From NCBI RefSeq assembly GCF_050876985.1, contig NZ_JBPAPP010000002.1: a stretch of 64,000 nt of DNA; one strand, given 5' to 3'. The translations under genes were made by a program, and so were the position numbers. The stretch is from Halopseudomonas sp002296055 (lineage in GTDB: Bacteria > Pseudomonadota > Gammaproteobacteria > Pseudomonadales > Pseudomonadaceae). Under the pieces are notes generated by a model that worked only from the letters and a program-made list of their open reading frames with translations, did not search any database and had not been told where the DNA came from. Each line of letters begins with the position of its first letter. Position 1 is the first letter of the stretch. This document shows positions 44,420-54,354 of the stretch, in pieces.

Positions 44420-46261
44420 ATGCACCCCTCCGGCAGCGTCCTGCAGCTTATCGTCGTTCTATTGCTCGCCACCGTCATCGCCGTTCCACTAGCCAAGCGC
44501 CTGCGCCTGGGCGCCGTGATCGGCTATCTGGCCGCAGGTGTGATCATCGGTCCCTGGGCGCTGGATCTGGTGCCACACCCCGAAGACATCGGCCATGTTT
44601 CCGAACTGGGCGTGGTACTGCTGCTATTTATCATCGGCTTGGAATTGTCGCCACGGCGGCTGTGGGTGATGCGCCGCGCGGTGTTCGGCACCGGAGCGCT
44701 GCAAGTCGGTTTGTGCGCCAGCGTCATTGGCCTGCTCGCCCTCTTGCTGTTTGAGCAGCCGCCGGCCACCGCGCTGGTTCTGGGCTTGGGCTTGGCGCTG
44801 TCATCCACAGCCTTCGGCTTGCAGCTGCTGGCCGAACGCCGAGAGCTGACCAGCGCCCACGGCCGCCAAGCGTTCGCCGTGCTGCTGTTTCAGGACATGG
44901 CCGCCATACCGCTGATCGCCCTCATCCCGCTACTCGGCGTGCAGCCGGACAGCAGCGGCGACAGCAACCTGCTGCTGCAGACCATCAAGGTGCTCGGCAG
45001 CATTGCCGCGATCATTATCGGCGGCCGCTACCTGCTGCGCCCGGTCTTCAGGGTAGTGGCTCGCACCGGCCTGCAGGAAGTATCCACCGCTACCGCCCTG
45101 CTGGTGGTGATTGGCACGGCCTGGCTGATGGAATCGGTGGGCGTTTCCATGGCGCTTGGCGCGTTTCTGGCCGGACTGCTGCTGGCGGACTCTGAGTACC
45201 GCCATGAGCTGGAGTCGCAGATCGAACCCTTCAAGGGCCTGCTGTTGGGGCTGTTCTTCATTACCGTGGGCATGCAGGCCGATGTGTCGCTGCTGCAAAG
45301 CAGCCCTCTGTCTGTCGCCCTGCTAACCGCACTGATACTTGCACTGAAACTGCCGCTCATCTACCTGACCGGTCGCTTGGCCGCGGGCTTGGGGCGACGC
45401 AGCGCGCTGCGGCTGGGCCTGGTACTGGCTGCCGGCGGCGAGTTTGCCTTTGTAGTGTTTCAGCTTGCCAGCACCCATCAGTTGCTCAGCCCCACTCAAA
45501 ACAACCTGCTGGTGCTGGCCATCACCCTGTCCATGGCGGTAACGCCGCTGCTCATTCTCTTGCTGGCCGCGCTATTGCCCAAGGAGCAGGCAACACCGCG
45601 CACAGTGCCCGACGAATACCAACAGATCGACACCGACGCGCCGCGGGTGGTTATCTCTGGTATGGGGCGCATGGGCCAGATCATCGCTCGGGTATTGCGT
45701 GCCCAGCGCGTGCCCTACGTTGCCCTGGATACCTCAGTCGACAGTATCGAAATGTCACGCAGCATCAGCGCCGACATGCCGATCTACTACGGCGACCCGC
45801 TACGCCCAGATATCCTGCGCGCAGCTCAGGTCGACAAGGCGCAGTTCTTTATCATCACCAGTGGCGACCCGGACATCACCCTGCGTACCGCAGAAACCGT
45901 GCGCCGCCTGTATCCGCAGATCACCATCATCGCCCGCGCTCGCAACCGTCAACACGTGCACAAACTGATTGACCTGAACGTGCTGGCAGTGCGCGAAACC
46001 TTCCACTCCAGCCTGGAGATGAGCAGGCAGATTCTCACCGGCCTGGGGTTGAGTGATGAGCAGGCCGACTCGCGCCTGACGCGCTTCCGCCGGCACGACG
46101 AACAGGTACTGGCGGCCCAGCACGCCGTCTATGACGACGCAGCGGCTGTGATGCAGACCGCCCGTCAGGCCCGCGCAGACCTGGAAAACCTGTTCGACAC
46201 CGACCGTATCGAGGCGCGCAGCGTCGCCGACATGATCGAGCAAGCCAAACAGCAGAGCTGA
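44420..46261 (+). CDS. CPA2 cation:proton antiporter with RCK/TrkA-N domain (KefB/KefC-like)
   Basis: 613 aa. About 12 membrane helices (1-390) followed by a TrkA-N nucleotide-binding domain from about residue 412 (RVVISGMGRMGQIIARVL; YGDPLRPDIL; VRRLYPQITIIARARN). This is the glutathione-gated K+ efflux type. No KefF/KefG ancillary gene touches it, although a flavodoxin-family gene lies 1.4 kb upstream. The start at MHPSGSVLQLI was chosen over an in-frame ATG 60 bp earlier that overlaps the divergent gene's promoter side. Confidence 0.88.
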   Translation: MHPSGSVLQLIVVLLLATVIAVPLAKRLRLGAVIGYLAAGVIIGPWALDLVPHPEDIGHVSELGVVLLLFIIGLELSPRRLWVMRRAVFGTGALQVGLCASVIGLLALLLFEQPPATALVLGLGLALSSTAFGLQLLAERRELTSAHGRQAFAVLLFQDMAAIPLIALIPLLGVQPDSSGDSNLLLQTIKVLGSIAAIIIGGRYLLRPVFRVVARTGLQEVSTATALLVVIGTAWLMESVGVSMALGAFLAGLLLADSEYRHELESQIEPFKGLLLGLFFITVGMQADVSLLQSSPLSVALLTALILALKLPLIYLTGRLAAGLGRRSALRLGLVLAAGGEFAFVVFQLASTHQLLSPTQNNLLVLAITLSMAVTPLLILLLAALLPKEQATPRTVPDEYQQIDTDAPRVVISGMGRMGQIIARVLRAQRVPYVALDTSVDSIEMSRSISADMPIYYGDPLRPDILRAAQVDKAQFFIITSGDPDITLRTAETVRRLYPQITIIARARNRQHVHKLIDLNVLAVRETFHSSLEMSRQILTGLGLSDEQADSRLTRFRRHDEQVLAAQHAVYDDAAAVMQTARQARADLENLFDTDRIEARSVADMIEQAKQQS

Positions 46262-46302
46262 GCCTGCTAGAATGCGCGGTTATCGTAATCAGGAGCAGCA
46301 GC

Positions 46303-47154
46303 ATGGCCGACATTGGGCGTTTCAATCATCTGGAAATCACCAAACACACCGACTTCGGGCTCTATCTGGATGGTGGTGAAGACGGCGAAATCCTGCTGCC
46401 CAACCGCTATGTACCCAAGGATCAGAGTACCGAGGTGGGCGACCGCCTGCGCGTGTTCGTCTACTTCGACAGCGAAGACCGCATCATTGCTACCACCCTG
46501 CGCCCCCGCGCTCAGGTGGGCGACTTTGCCAACCTCAAAGTCGTCGCGCGCAACCGAGTCGGTCTGTTCCTCGACTGGGGCCTGCCCAAGGACGTGCTGC
46601 TACCCTTCGCCGAGCTGAAAAAGCCGCTGGAAGAAGGCCAGTACTGCGTCGCCTATCTGTATCTGGACAAACACACCAGCCGGGTGCTGGCGACCACTCG
46701 CCTGGATCGCTACCTGGACAAGACACCGGCCGCCTACAAGGTCGGCGATGCGGTCAACCTGCTGATGGTCGAGCGTACCGACCTCGGCTACAAGGCCATC
46801 ATCAATGGCGAACACTGGGGTTTGGTACATCGCAATGAAGCCTTCAAGCCGATCAAGCTGGGCCGCAAGGAGCAGGGCTACATTCGCGAGATGCGTCCCG
46901 ACGGCAAGATCAACCTCAGCCTGCAGCCGGTAGGCGGCCAAGCCGCTGACCGCCTGCAGCAGCAGATCCTTGAACGCCTGCGGGCCAGTGGTGGCGAGCT
47001 GGCGTTGAGTGATCGCAGCCCTCCTGAGGCCATCAGCGAAGCCTTCAGTGTCAGCAAGAGCAACTTCAAGAAAGCCCTTGGCGGATTGATGAAAAAAGGC
47101 TTTATCACGATTCACCCAGACCACATCACGCTGGCCCAGAGCCCGGAAGAGTGA
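46303..47154 (+). CDS. cvfB: S1 RNA-binding domain protein CvfB
   Basis: 283 aa. Three S1-like domains (starting MADIGRFNHLEITKHTDFGLYLDGG; NLKVVARNRVGLFLDWGLPKDVL; NLLMVERTDLGYKAIINGE) plus a C-terminal winged helix (ALSDRSPPEAISEAFSVSK). CvfB/YitL proteins bind RNA and affect virulence-gene expression in Firmicutes; the role in pseudomonads is little known. AGGAG lies 9 bases before the ATG. Confidence 0.9.
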   Translation: MADIGRFNHLEITKHTDFGLYLDGGEDGEILLPNRYVPKDQSTEVGDRLRVFVYFDSEDRIIATTLRPRAQVGDFANLKVVARNRVGLFLDWGLPKDVLLPFAELKKPLEEGQYCVAYLYLDKHTSRVLATTRLDRYLDKTPAAYKVGDAVNLLMVERTDLGYKAIINGEHWGLVHRNEAFKPIKLGRKEQGYIREMRPDGKINLSLQPVGGQAADRLQQQILERLRASGGELALSDRSPPEAISEAFSVSKSNFKKALGGLMKKGFITIHPDHITLAQSPEE

Positions 47155-47190
47155 AGGAAGCGCTGATTAATTTCACATGCTCTCTGGTGT

Positions 47191-48000
47191 TCAGGTGGAC
47201 TGGTGAAACGCCCGGTACTGGCCGGGCGTCAGCGCAGTACGCAGTTTGAAATGACGCTGAAAATGCGCCTGATCGGCAAAGCCCAGATCCAGCGCCAGGT
47301 GATTCAGGCTGACCGGCCCAGCGCGCAAGCGTGAACGCGCCTGCTTGATGCGTGCATCCAGTTGAAACGCATGCGGCGCCTGACCGTACAACCGCTTGAA
47401 ACCGCGAATCAGCTGATAACGATTAAGCTCTGCCGCCTCGGCCAGCTCGTCCAATTGCAGATTGCTGCCAAGCCGGTCCATGATCAACTCCCGCGCGCGC
47501 TGCAGTCCGCTCTGATGCAGCGTTGGCATGTGTGCCTGAGCGCGGCTAAACAGCGGGTGCAATAACTCAACCAGCCGCCCCTGCGCTTCCAGCGCGCCGT
47601 CTGAGCGCTGCAGGCTGGCGAACAGCCCGTCGAACTGCGCCCGGCCCGTCACGCTGCAAATATCCGGAAACCCCTGGTAGTCAGCGCTGCCGCCAAACGC
47701 CTCGCGCTGCAAAGAACCCAACCAGTGGGCATCAACAAACAGCATGCGATACGACCACTGACCGGCCGCCGGGTTGCACGAGTGCACCTCACCCGGATTG
47801 ACCGTTACCATGCTGCCCGCACCGATACGCTCAATACGCTGCCGATTACGGTAAGCCGTGTGCCCCTGGTCAATCACACCAAAAGAAAACTCGTCATGCG
47901 TATGCGCCTGATAACAGGCGCTGGAGCGATCTGCCTGCCGCAGCTCGACCAACGGCAGCGCCGGGCTGCGCTGAAGAAACTGCTCTTGCGACTTGTTCAT
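47191..48000 (-). CDS. AraC-family transcriptional regulator
   Basis: 269 aa. N-terminal cupin-like sensor (HTHDEFSFGVIDQGHTAYRNRQ... VNPGEVHSCNP) and C-terminal double helix-turn-helix (LDELAEAAELNRYQLIRGFKR and LNHLALDLGFADQAHFQRHFK). It lies 9 bp after the LysE-type exporter and probably controls it, a common AraC-exporter pairing. Confidence 0.92.
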   Translation of the reverse strand: MNKSQEQFLQRSPALPLVELRQADRSSACYQAHTHDEFSFGVIDQGHTAYRNRQRIERIGAGSMVTVNPGEVHSCNPAAGQWSYRMLFVDAHWLGSLQREAFGGSADYQGFPDICSVTGRAQFDGLFASLQRSDGALEAQGRLVELLHPLFSRAQAHMPTLHQSGLQRARELIMDRLGSNLQLDELAEAAELNRYQLIRGFKRLYGQAPHAFQLDARIKQARSRLRAGPVSLNHLALDLGFADQAHFQRHFKLRTALTPGQYRAFHQST

Positions 48001-48009
48001 CTCACCTTC

Positions 48010-48597
48010 TCACCGCCACAGAATCAGCATGACGCTGAGCACCAGCAACAACGCCATCAACAGATTGAATACGCGCATTGCCCGCACGCTTGGCAGGCAA
48101 CCGCCCAGCAGATGCCCCAGCACCGCCCAGCACCCCACGCCAAACAGACAGACCAGCAGCGACACCATACAGAAGATCGCCAATGACTGCGCCTGATTAC
48201 TGACGAACAACCCCAGCCCCGACAGGGAGAACAACCACGCCTTGGGGTTGAGCCACTGCGCCAGGGCGCCAGCCCAAAAGCCAGGCACCCTGTTGTTTTC
48301 CGCCCGAGGCAACCCCGGCTCTGCCCTAGCAAGCCGCCAAGCCAGATACAGCATGTACGCCGCGCCCACCCAGGCCAGCCCCTGTAATACCTGCGGGCTG
48401 TGCGCAAAGCTGCCAAGCAAACCAAGCCCCAGTAGCAATACCATCAGCGCGTAGCCAAGCGAGGCGCCCAACACATAGGGCATGGCGCCTGGCAAGCCGA
48501 CGCGCGCGGCACTGCTGACCGTCACCACACAAACCGGCCCCGGCGCAATCGAACCGACCAGAATAAACGCCAACATCGATAACCACAGCGACAACAT
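48010..48597 (-). CDS. LysE/RhtB-family amino-acid exporter
   Basis: 195 aa with six membrane helices. The N-terminal SIAPGPVCVVTVSSAARVG and the central WLNPKAWLFSL motif are LysE-family signatures. It exports an amino acid or analogue; which one is unknown. Co-directional with, and just upstream of, the AraC regulator. Confidence 0.92.
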   Translation of the reverse strand: MLSLWLSMLAFILVGSIAPGPVCVVTVSSAARVGLPGAMPYVLGASLGYALMVLLLGLGLLGSFAHSPQVLQGLAWVGAAYMLYLAWRLARAEPGLPRAENNRVPGFWAGALAQWLNPKAWLFSLSGLGLFVSNQAQSLAIFCMVSLLVCLFGVGCWAVLGHLLGGCLPSVRAMRVFNLLMALLLVLSVMLILWR

Positions 48598-48736
48598 GGT
48601 GCGCCCTCATGACCTCAGTAGTGGCATGCTGAGGCAAAGGCTCGCGTGTGTATTGAAGGAAATTGCGCCCAAGCCGCCAGCGGGTTACGGCACTGGTAAA
48701 CAACCGATCAGGGCTCTGGCGCGGGGCCAAACAGCG

Positions 48737-50455
48737 TTAGAAGCGCGTCAAACTCACCAACAGTGCAGCTCCCAACCCCAGCGACACCAACTGCCAGAAC
48801 AGCACCGGGTTACGCTCCAGCAATGGCGCCTTGCCCGCGGCCAAACTGGCAGCGCTGGGTTGGCGCAGCTCGAACACAAACTCGTCGACATCGGCAAAAC
48901 GCTTGGCCGGGTCCAACTGCAGGGCGCGGCGCAGAACCGCGTCTATCCAGGCTGGCAACGTGCGGGTCGGGTTGAGGACCGACCGGTAGCTCAAACGGTT
49001 CTGGGCCGCCCGACTGCGCGCGGCAGACACCCCCGTGTCGTACGGCAACCGGCCACTGAGCATCTGATAGGCAATCACTGCCAGCGAGAACTGGTCGGAG
49101 CGATCGCTACCGCCCTCGCCCAAGAAGTACTCAGGCGCGGTGTACTGCGCGGTGCCCAGCAACTCGCCCGGTTGCTGAAGGCCGCTTTCGACCAGCCCAG
49201 CCACCTGCACCGCACCAAAATCGATAATGCGCACCCGGCCACTGCGCTCAATCAGGATGTTGGCCGGGCGCAGGTCCTGATGCAGCATTTCCAGCCGGTG
49301 AAAGGCGCGTAGGCCAAGGGCAACCTGTTGGATGATATCGCGCACCTGCTGCAGCTCCGGCTCGGGGTTGTCACGCATCCACTGGTCCAGAGTCTGGCCG
49401 TCCAGGTATTCGCTCAGGCTGTAGAGGTAGCCGCGCCGCCGCTCTGGCAGTGCGGCGCGCAACACATGCGGGCTGTTGATGCGCCGGGCAATCCACTCCT
49501 CGGTCAGCAGCCGCTCTTGGGCAGCACGATCAACCTGCTGCTCGGTAGCCAGCGCCTTGAGCACCACCTGCTCGCCGCTCTCGCGGTCCTCGACTAAATA
49601 CACGTGACTACGCGCACTGGCGTGCAGCTCGCGCAGCACGCGGAAGCCGTCGAAATCGCTGCCTGCTTGCAGCATCGGGGTTAGCGGCAGATCATCCAGC
49701 TGCTGGTGCAGCTCACTCGCCTGCGCCACGGGCAACGCATCGACGCGCAGCAATTGCAGGGTCAGGTTGTCGTCACTGCCGTTGTTCAGCGCCAACGCGA
49801 TCAGCGCCTCGGCCGCCTGCTGCAGATCTCCCCCGGCGCGGGCCAGCTGCCGGCTGACGTCGGCTGCCTCGATAAACTCGTAAAGCCCGTCGGTGGCCAG
49901 CAGAAACAGGTCACCAACAGTTAACGGCAGACTTTGATAATCGACCTCCAGCCGATCGTTAATCCCCAGCGCGCGGGCCAGATGGCTGTTTTCGCCAATC
50001 CAGACCCGGTGGTCTTCGGTCAACTGCTCAAGACTACCGGCATGCACGCGGTACACCCGTGCGTCACCGACATGGAACAGGTGAGCCGTGGTGGACTTGA
50101 TAACCAACGCGCTGAAGGTACAGACATAACCGCGATCACGGTCGTAGCAGTACTGACTGCGACGGCTTTGCGCATGCAGCCATGAGTTGAGCGCCAACAA
50201 AACCCGCTGCCCCGCTTGGCGCACCGACCAGGCCTCGGAGGTGCAATAGTAATCCTGCACAAAACCGTTGACCGCCGCCTGCGCGGCCTCCTGGCTGACT
50301 AGGCTGGAGCTAATGCCGTCGGCCAGCGCCAGCACCGCGCCCTTGCTGGACAGCGCACTGCCTTGCGGCACCAGCGCAGCCGAGAAGTCCTGGTTCTGCG
50401 GCTTGATACCCGCACTGGATGACTGACCAACGGAGAGCAACAGAGTCGGATGCAT
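48737..50455 (-). CDS. Fused PP2C phosphatase / Ser-Thr protein kinase with C-terminal membrane anchor
   Basis: 572 aa. A PP2C-type phosphatase (about 1-240; ALADGISS, LFHVGDARVYR, LLATDGLYEFI, NGSDDNLTLQLL) is joined to a Hanks-type kinase (about 265-525) with LHQDLRPANILI as catalytic loop and IIDFGAV as the DFG motif; one helix at 549-572 anchors it. It could both add and remove phosphate. A similar kinase gene sits by nirB in P. aeruginosa (memory). Its substrate, possibly the nitrite channel or reductase, is unknown. Confidence 0.9.
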   Translation of the reverse strand: MHPTLLLSVGQSSSAGIKPQNQDFSAALVPQGSALSSKGAVLALADGISSSLVSQEAAQAAVNGFVQDYYCTSEAWSVRQAGQRVLLALNSWLHAQSRRSQYCYDRDRGYVCTFSALVIKSTTAHLFHVGDARVYRVHAGSLEQLTEDHRVWIGENSHLARALGINDRLEVDYQSLPLTVGDLFLLATDGLYEFIEAADVSRQLARAGGDLQQAAEALIALALNNGSDDNLTLQLLRVDALPVAQASELHQQLDDLPLTPMLQAGSDFDGFRVLRELHASARSHVYLVEDRESGEQVVLKALATEQQVDRAAQERLLTEEWIARRINSPHVLRAALPERRRGYLYSLSEYLDGQTLDQWMRDNPEPELQQVRDIIQQVALGLRAFHRLEMLHQDLRPANILIERSGRVRIIDFGAVQVAGLVESGLQQPGELLGTAQYTAPEYFLGEGGSDRSDQFSLAVIAYQMLSGRLPYDTGVSAARSRAAQNRLSYRSVLNPTRTLPAWIDAVLRRALQLDPAKRFADVDEFVFELRQPSAASLAAGKAPLLERNPVLFWQLVSLGLGAALLVSLTRF

Positions 50456-50466
50456 GCGGTGACACC

Positions 50467-50489
50467 TGCGCCCGGGTGATCCGGGCGCA
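50467..50489 (-). promoter_or_regulatory. Hairpin in the kinase leader
   Basis: TGCGCCCGG-5 nt-CCGGGCGCA, a perfect 9-bp stem beginning 11 bp upstream of the kinase ATG, next to its AGGTG ribosome site. It could damp kinase translation or end FNT transcripts. Confidence 0.45.
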
Positions 50490-50509
50490 AGTGATTCTCC
50501 AGGAAGGGA

Positions 50510-51319
50510 TTAGATAGCGCGCTTGGGCGCGGTGCGCACGTGGGTGGTGTAGAGAGTCAAACCAGTGAACGCAAGGCCGCCGACCAGGTTACCCAGCGCA
50601 GTGGGGATTTCGTTCCAGATCATGTAGTCCATCACCGAGAAGTCGCCGCCCATGATCATGCCGAACGGGAACAAGAACATATTGACCACCGAGTGCTCGA
50701 AGCCCATGTAGAAGAACAGCATGATGGGCATCCACATGGCGATGGTCTTGCCGCTGACCGAAGTAGAAATCATCGCACCCACCACGCCCATGGACACCAT
50801 CCAGTTGCACAGCATGCCGCGCAGGAAGATAGTCAGCCAGCCGGCCAGGCCGTACTCGGCATAGCCCAGGGTGCGATTCTCACCAATGTGCGAAATCTTC
50901 TCGCCAATCTCACCAGCGGCCGCAGAAAATCCGTAGGTAAAGACGAAAGCCATCATCACCGCCACGGTCAGGGCGCCGGCAAAGTTGCCGACAAACACCA
51001 GCCCCCAATTGCGCAGCACCCCCTTGACCGTCACGCCCGGACGCTTGTCGAGCAGCGCCAGCGGACAGAGCACAAAGACCCCCGTGAGCAAATCAAAACC
51101 CATCAGGTAGAGCATGATAAAACCAACCGGGAAGAAGGCGGCGCCAACCAACGGGGAGCCGGTCTGCACCGTAATGGTGATAGCAAACACCGCAGCCAGC
51201 GCGAGGATGGCGCCGGCCATAAAGGCGCGAATCAGGGTGTCGCGGGTGGACATGTAGATTTTCGACTCGCCGGCGTCAACCATCTTGGTAACAAATTCAG
51301 CGGGGACCAGATAAGACAT
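50510..51319 (-). CDS. Formate/nitrite transporter family channel (NirC-like)
   Basis: 269 aa with six membrane helices. FNT signatures include SPLVGAAFFPVGFIML, NFAGALTV and GFEHSVVNMF. In this context it most likely brings nitrite in for NirBD. The ATG at 51319 (MSYLVPAEFV) follows AGAGG; an in-frame ATG five codons earlier lacks a site. A terminator-like hairpin lies between nirD and this gene. Confidence 0.9.
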   Translation of the reverse strand: MSYLVPAEFVTKMVDAGESKIYMSTRDTLIRAFMAGAILALAAVFAITITVQTGSPLVGAAFFPVGFIMLYLMGFDLLTGVFVLCPLALLDKRPGVTVKGVLRNWGLVFVGNFAGALTVAVMMAFVFTYGFSAAAGEIGEKISHIGENRTLGYAEYGLAGWLTIFLRGMLCNWMVSMGVVGAMISTSVSGKTIAMWMPIMLFFYMGFEHSVVNMFLFPFGMIMGGDFSVMDYMIWNEIPTALGNLVGGLAFTGLTLYTTHVRTAPKRAI

Positions 51320-51341
51320 GGAGGTGCCTCTCAAGCTTGAG

Positions 51342-51374
51342 ATTCAGAAAAAACAGGCCGCCCCGGACGGGGCG
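51342..51374 (-). terminator. Terminator-like hairpin between nirD and the FNT gene
   Basis: On the minus strand CGCCCCG-TC-CGGGGCG is followed five bases later by a run of six T. It would cut down transcription into the channel and kinase genes. Confidence 0.6.
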
Positions 51375-51391
51375 ACCAAAGGGGGACTACC

Positions 51392-51760
51392 TTAGTGACT
51401 CAGGCCAATTTCGACCTGATCGCCAACCAGTCGCACAGGCCAGACCTGCAACTGCTGATCTGGGTACTCAACACACTGGCCGTCGCGCAGTCGGAAGTGC
51501 TGTTTGTACAGCGGTGAGGCGATCACCATCTCGCCCTTCAACTGGCCAATGATGCCGCGACCAATAACATTGGCGCCGGACTGCGGATCACGGTTCTCGA
51601 TGGCGTACAGCTGAGCCTCGGTGCCAGCCTCTGGCAGGTGAAACAGCGCCACCTGCCGACCCTCCACCCAAGCCACCACACCGGAGTTGGCGACCAGGTC
51701 AGCGCGGCCACAGAGCGCACGCCATTGAACGTCTTCAGCTCGGTTTACATGGGTCATCAC
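51392..51760 (-). CDS. nirD: Nitrite reductase small subunit NirD
   Basis: 122 aa Rieske-fold protein without the cluster cysteine/histidine pairs, as in other NirD proteins. GVVAWVEGRQVALFHLPE and the C-terminal YPDQQLQVWPVRLVGDQVEIGL match the family. It supports NirB in NADH-dependent nitrite reduction to ammonia. The start overlaps the nirB stop (ATGATG). Confidence 0.94.
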   Translation of the reverse strand: MMTHVNRAEDVQWRALCGRADLVANSGVVAWVEGRQVALFHLPEAGTEAQLYAIENRDPQSGANVIGRGIIGQLKGEMVIASPLYKQHFRLRDGQCVEYPDQQLQVWPVRLVGDQVEIGLSH

Positions 51761-54315
51761 ACTACCTCCTCAGTCACGGGAATCAGGTGCAACTCGGACG
51801 CCTTGACCGGCCGCCGCTGGCCACGCTCGCGCACAAAGTGAATGTCCGGATCCTTACGCTCATCATTGACGAAGGTGCGGAAGCGCTTAAGTTTTTCCGG
51901 GTCCTTCAGGGCGTTGGCCCATTCACACTCATAACGGTCCACCACCAACTGCATCTGGCTCTCCAGCTCGTCGCCAAGGCCCAGGCTGTCGTTGATGATC
52001 ACGTCCTGCAGATATTCCAGCCCGCCGTCCAGGCTTTCACGCCACACGGAGGTACGCTGCAGCCGGTCGGCGGTGCGCACATAGAACATCAGGAAGCGGT
52101 CGATGTACTTGATCAGCGTCTCGTCATCCAGGTCGGTAGCGAACAACTCGGCGTGACGCGGACGCATACCGCCGTTGCCCGCCACATAGAGGTTCCAGCC
52201 CTTGTCGGTAGCAATCACGCCCACGTCCTTGCTTTGCGCCTCGGCGCACTCACGGGTACAACCGGAGACCGCGAACTTGATCTTGTGCGGCGAGCGCAGG
52301 CCTTTGTAGCGGTTCTCCAGTACCAGCGACATGCCGACGCTGTCCTGCACGCCGTAGCGACACCAGGTGCTGCCAACGCAGGACTTCACAGTGCGCAGCG
52401 ACTTGCCGTAGGCATGGCCGGTTTCAAAGCCAGCCTCAATCAGCTCGCCCCAGATGTCCGGCAACTGGTGCAGCTCGGCGCCGAACAGGTCAATGCGCTG
52501 ACCACCGGTGATCTTGGTGTAGAGATCGTACTTCTTGGCCACCTGCCCCAGCACGATCAGCTTCTCCGGGGTAATCTCGCCGCCGGCGATGCGCGGCACG
52601 ATGGAGTAAGTGCCGTTCTTCTGCATGTTGGCCATAAAGGTGTCGTTGGTGTCCTGCAGCGGAATCAGACCCGGATCAGTGATCGGCTGATTCCAGCAAG
52701 AGGCCAGAATAGAGCCGACTGCCGGTTTGCAGATGTCGCAGCCGTGATGTCCTCGGCCGTGCTTGCTCAGCAGCTCATCAAAGGTCTCGATACTCTCCAC
52801 GCGCACGATGCCGTACAGCTCCTGACGGGTGAAGGCAAAGTGTTCGCACAGGCTCTTGTCCACCTCGACGCCACGGGCCGACAGCTCGTGCTCGAACACC
52901 TGTTTGAGCAGCGCCGCACAGCCGCCGCAGCCGGTCGCCGCCTTGGTGTTGGCTTTCAGCTCGCCAAGATCCGTGCAGCCAGCATCCACCTGGCAGCAGA
53001 TCGCGCCCTTGCTGACGTTATGGCAGGAACAGATGGTGGCGGTATCGGGCAACGCATCGGCGCCCAGCGCCGGCGCACCGTCGCCCACCGGCAGGATCAG
53101 GCTGGCCGGATCGGCCGGCAGCTTGATGCCGTTCTGCGCGTATTGCAGCAGGGTGTCGTAATAACTGTTGTCGCCCACCAGCACCGCGCCGATCACTCGC
53201 TTGCCATCCGCCGAAACCACCAGGCGGCGGTAGCTGGCGTTAACATCATCGATAAAACGATAACTGCGCGAGCCTTCGGTATTGCCATGGGCATCACCGA
53301 TAGAACCGACATCCACGCCCAGCAGTTTCAGCTTGGTGGACATGTCGGCGCCAGCAAAGGGTTCGTGCGGCTGACCGACCAGCTGCGCGGCCAGGTTGCG
53401 CGCCATGGTGTAACCCGGCGCCACCAGACCAAAGATGCTGCCCTTCCAGGAGGCGCACTCGCCGATGGCGAAGATAGACGCATCGCTGGTGCGGAATGCA
53501 TCGTCGATCACCACGCCGCCGCGCTCAGCCACGTCCAGGCCGCAGGCCCGAGCCAGCGCATCCTGCGGACGGATACCAGCGGAGAACAGCACCAGGTCGG
53601 TTTCCAGAAACTCGCCGTCGGCAAAGTTCATGCGGTAGGCGTATTCTTCACCGGCCACGATCTCGCTAGTCGCCCGCGACAGGTGCACGCCCACGCCCAG
53701 CTCCTCGATACGCGCCTTGAGCGCTGCACCGCCGTCTACATCCAGCTGCACCGGCATCAGGCGCGGGGCAAACTCGACAACATGCGCTTCAAGACCAAGC
53801 GACTTGAGCGCGTTGGCCGCTTCCAGACCCAGTAGGCCGCCCCCGACCACCACGCCGCGGCGGGCATTGTTGGCAGCTGCGCGAATGCCGTCCAGATCTT
53901 CCAGAGTGCGATAGACCAGACGGGAGTTGCCTTCAGCGCCCGGAATCGGCGGTACAAAGGGGTAGGAGCCGGTTGCCAGAATCAGCTTGTCGTACGCCAG
54001 ACGACCGGTAGGCGTCACCACTTGGCGCTGCTCGCGATCAATCTCCAGCACCGCCTCGCTCAGGTGCAACTGCACGCCGTGCTCGCTGTAATAATCCGGC
54101 GTACACAACGCCAGCGACTCAGCATCACGACCGCCGAAGTACTCGGATAGATGCACACGGTCGTAAGCGCGCTCGCGCTCCTCGCCGAACACGTGGACAT
54201 CAAAATGGGCCAACGCCCCCTGCTCGACGAGCTGCTCGACACAGTGGTGGCCCACCATGCCATTGCCGATGATGATCAGCGTTTCTTTCTTGATCGGGGC
54301 GACGAACGCGTTCAT
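51757..54315 (-). CDS. nirB: Assimilatory NADH-nitrite reductase large subunit NirB
   Basis: 852 aa. FAD/NAD domains (IIGNGMVGHHC, VVVGGGLLGLEAA), a [2Fe-2S] BFD-like segment (CSCHNVSKG ... GCGGC, about 425-465), and the sulfite/nitrite reductase domain with sirohaem/4Fe-4S cysteines in CVGSTWCRYG (about 647) and SGCTRECAEA (about 685). It makes ammonia from nitrite with NADH. First gene of nirB-nirD-FNT-kinase; regulated by the promoter/leader features upstream. Confidence 0.96.
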   Translation of the reverse strand: MNAFVAPIKKETLIIIGNGMVGHHCVEQLVEQGALAHFDVHVFGEERERAYDRVHLSEYFGGRDAESLALCTPDYYSEHGVQLHLSEAVLEIDREQRQVVTPTGRLAYDKLILATGSYPFVPPIPGAEGNSRLVYRTLEDLDGIRAAANNARRGVVVGGGLLGLEAANALKSLGLEAHVVEFAPRLMPVQLDVDGGAALKARIEELGVGVHLSRATSEIVAGEEYAYRMNFADGEFLETDLVLFSAGIRPQDALARACGLDVAERGGVVIDDAFRTSDASIFAIGECASWKGSIFGLVAPGYTMARNLAAQLVGQPHEPFAGADMSTKLKLLGVDVGSIGDAHGNTEGSRSYRFIDDVNASYRRLVVSADGKRVIGAVLVGDNSYYDTLLQYAQNGIKLPADPASLILPVGDGAPALGADALPDTATICSCHNVSKGAICCQVDAGCTDLGELKANTKAATGCGGCAALLKQVFEHELSARGVEVDKSLCEHFAFTRQELYGIVRVESIETFDELLSKHGRGHHGCDICKPAVGSILASCWNQPITDPGLIPLQDTNDTFMANMQKNGTYSIVPRIAGGEITPEKLIVLGQVAKKYDLYTKITGGQRIDLFGAELHQLPDIWGELIEAGFETGHAYGKSLRTVKSCVGSTWCRYGVQDSVGMSLVLENRYKGLRSPHKIKFAVSGCTRECAEAQSKDVGVIATDKGWNLYVAGNGGMRPRHAELFATDLDDETLIKYIDRFLMFYVRTADRLQRTSVWRESLDGGLEYLQDVIINDSLGLGDELESQMQLVVDRYECEWANALKDPEKLKRFRTFVNDERKDPDIHFVRERGQRRPVKASELHLIPVTEEVV

Positions 54316-54354
54316 GGCCAGTCCTCACTCAGATTCTGCTGTGGGGCAGAAAAC

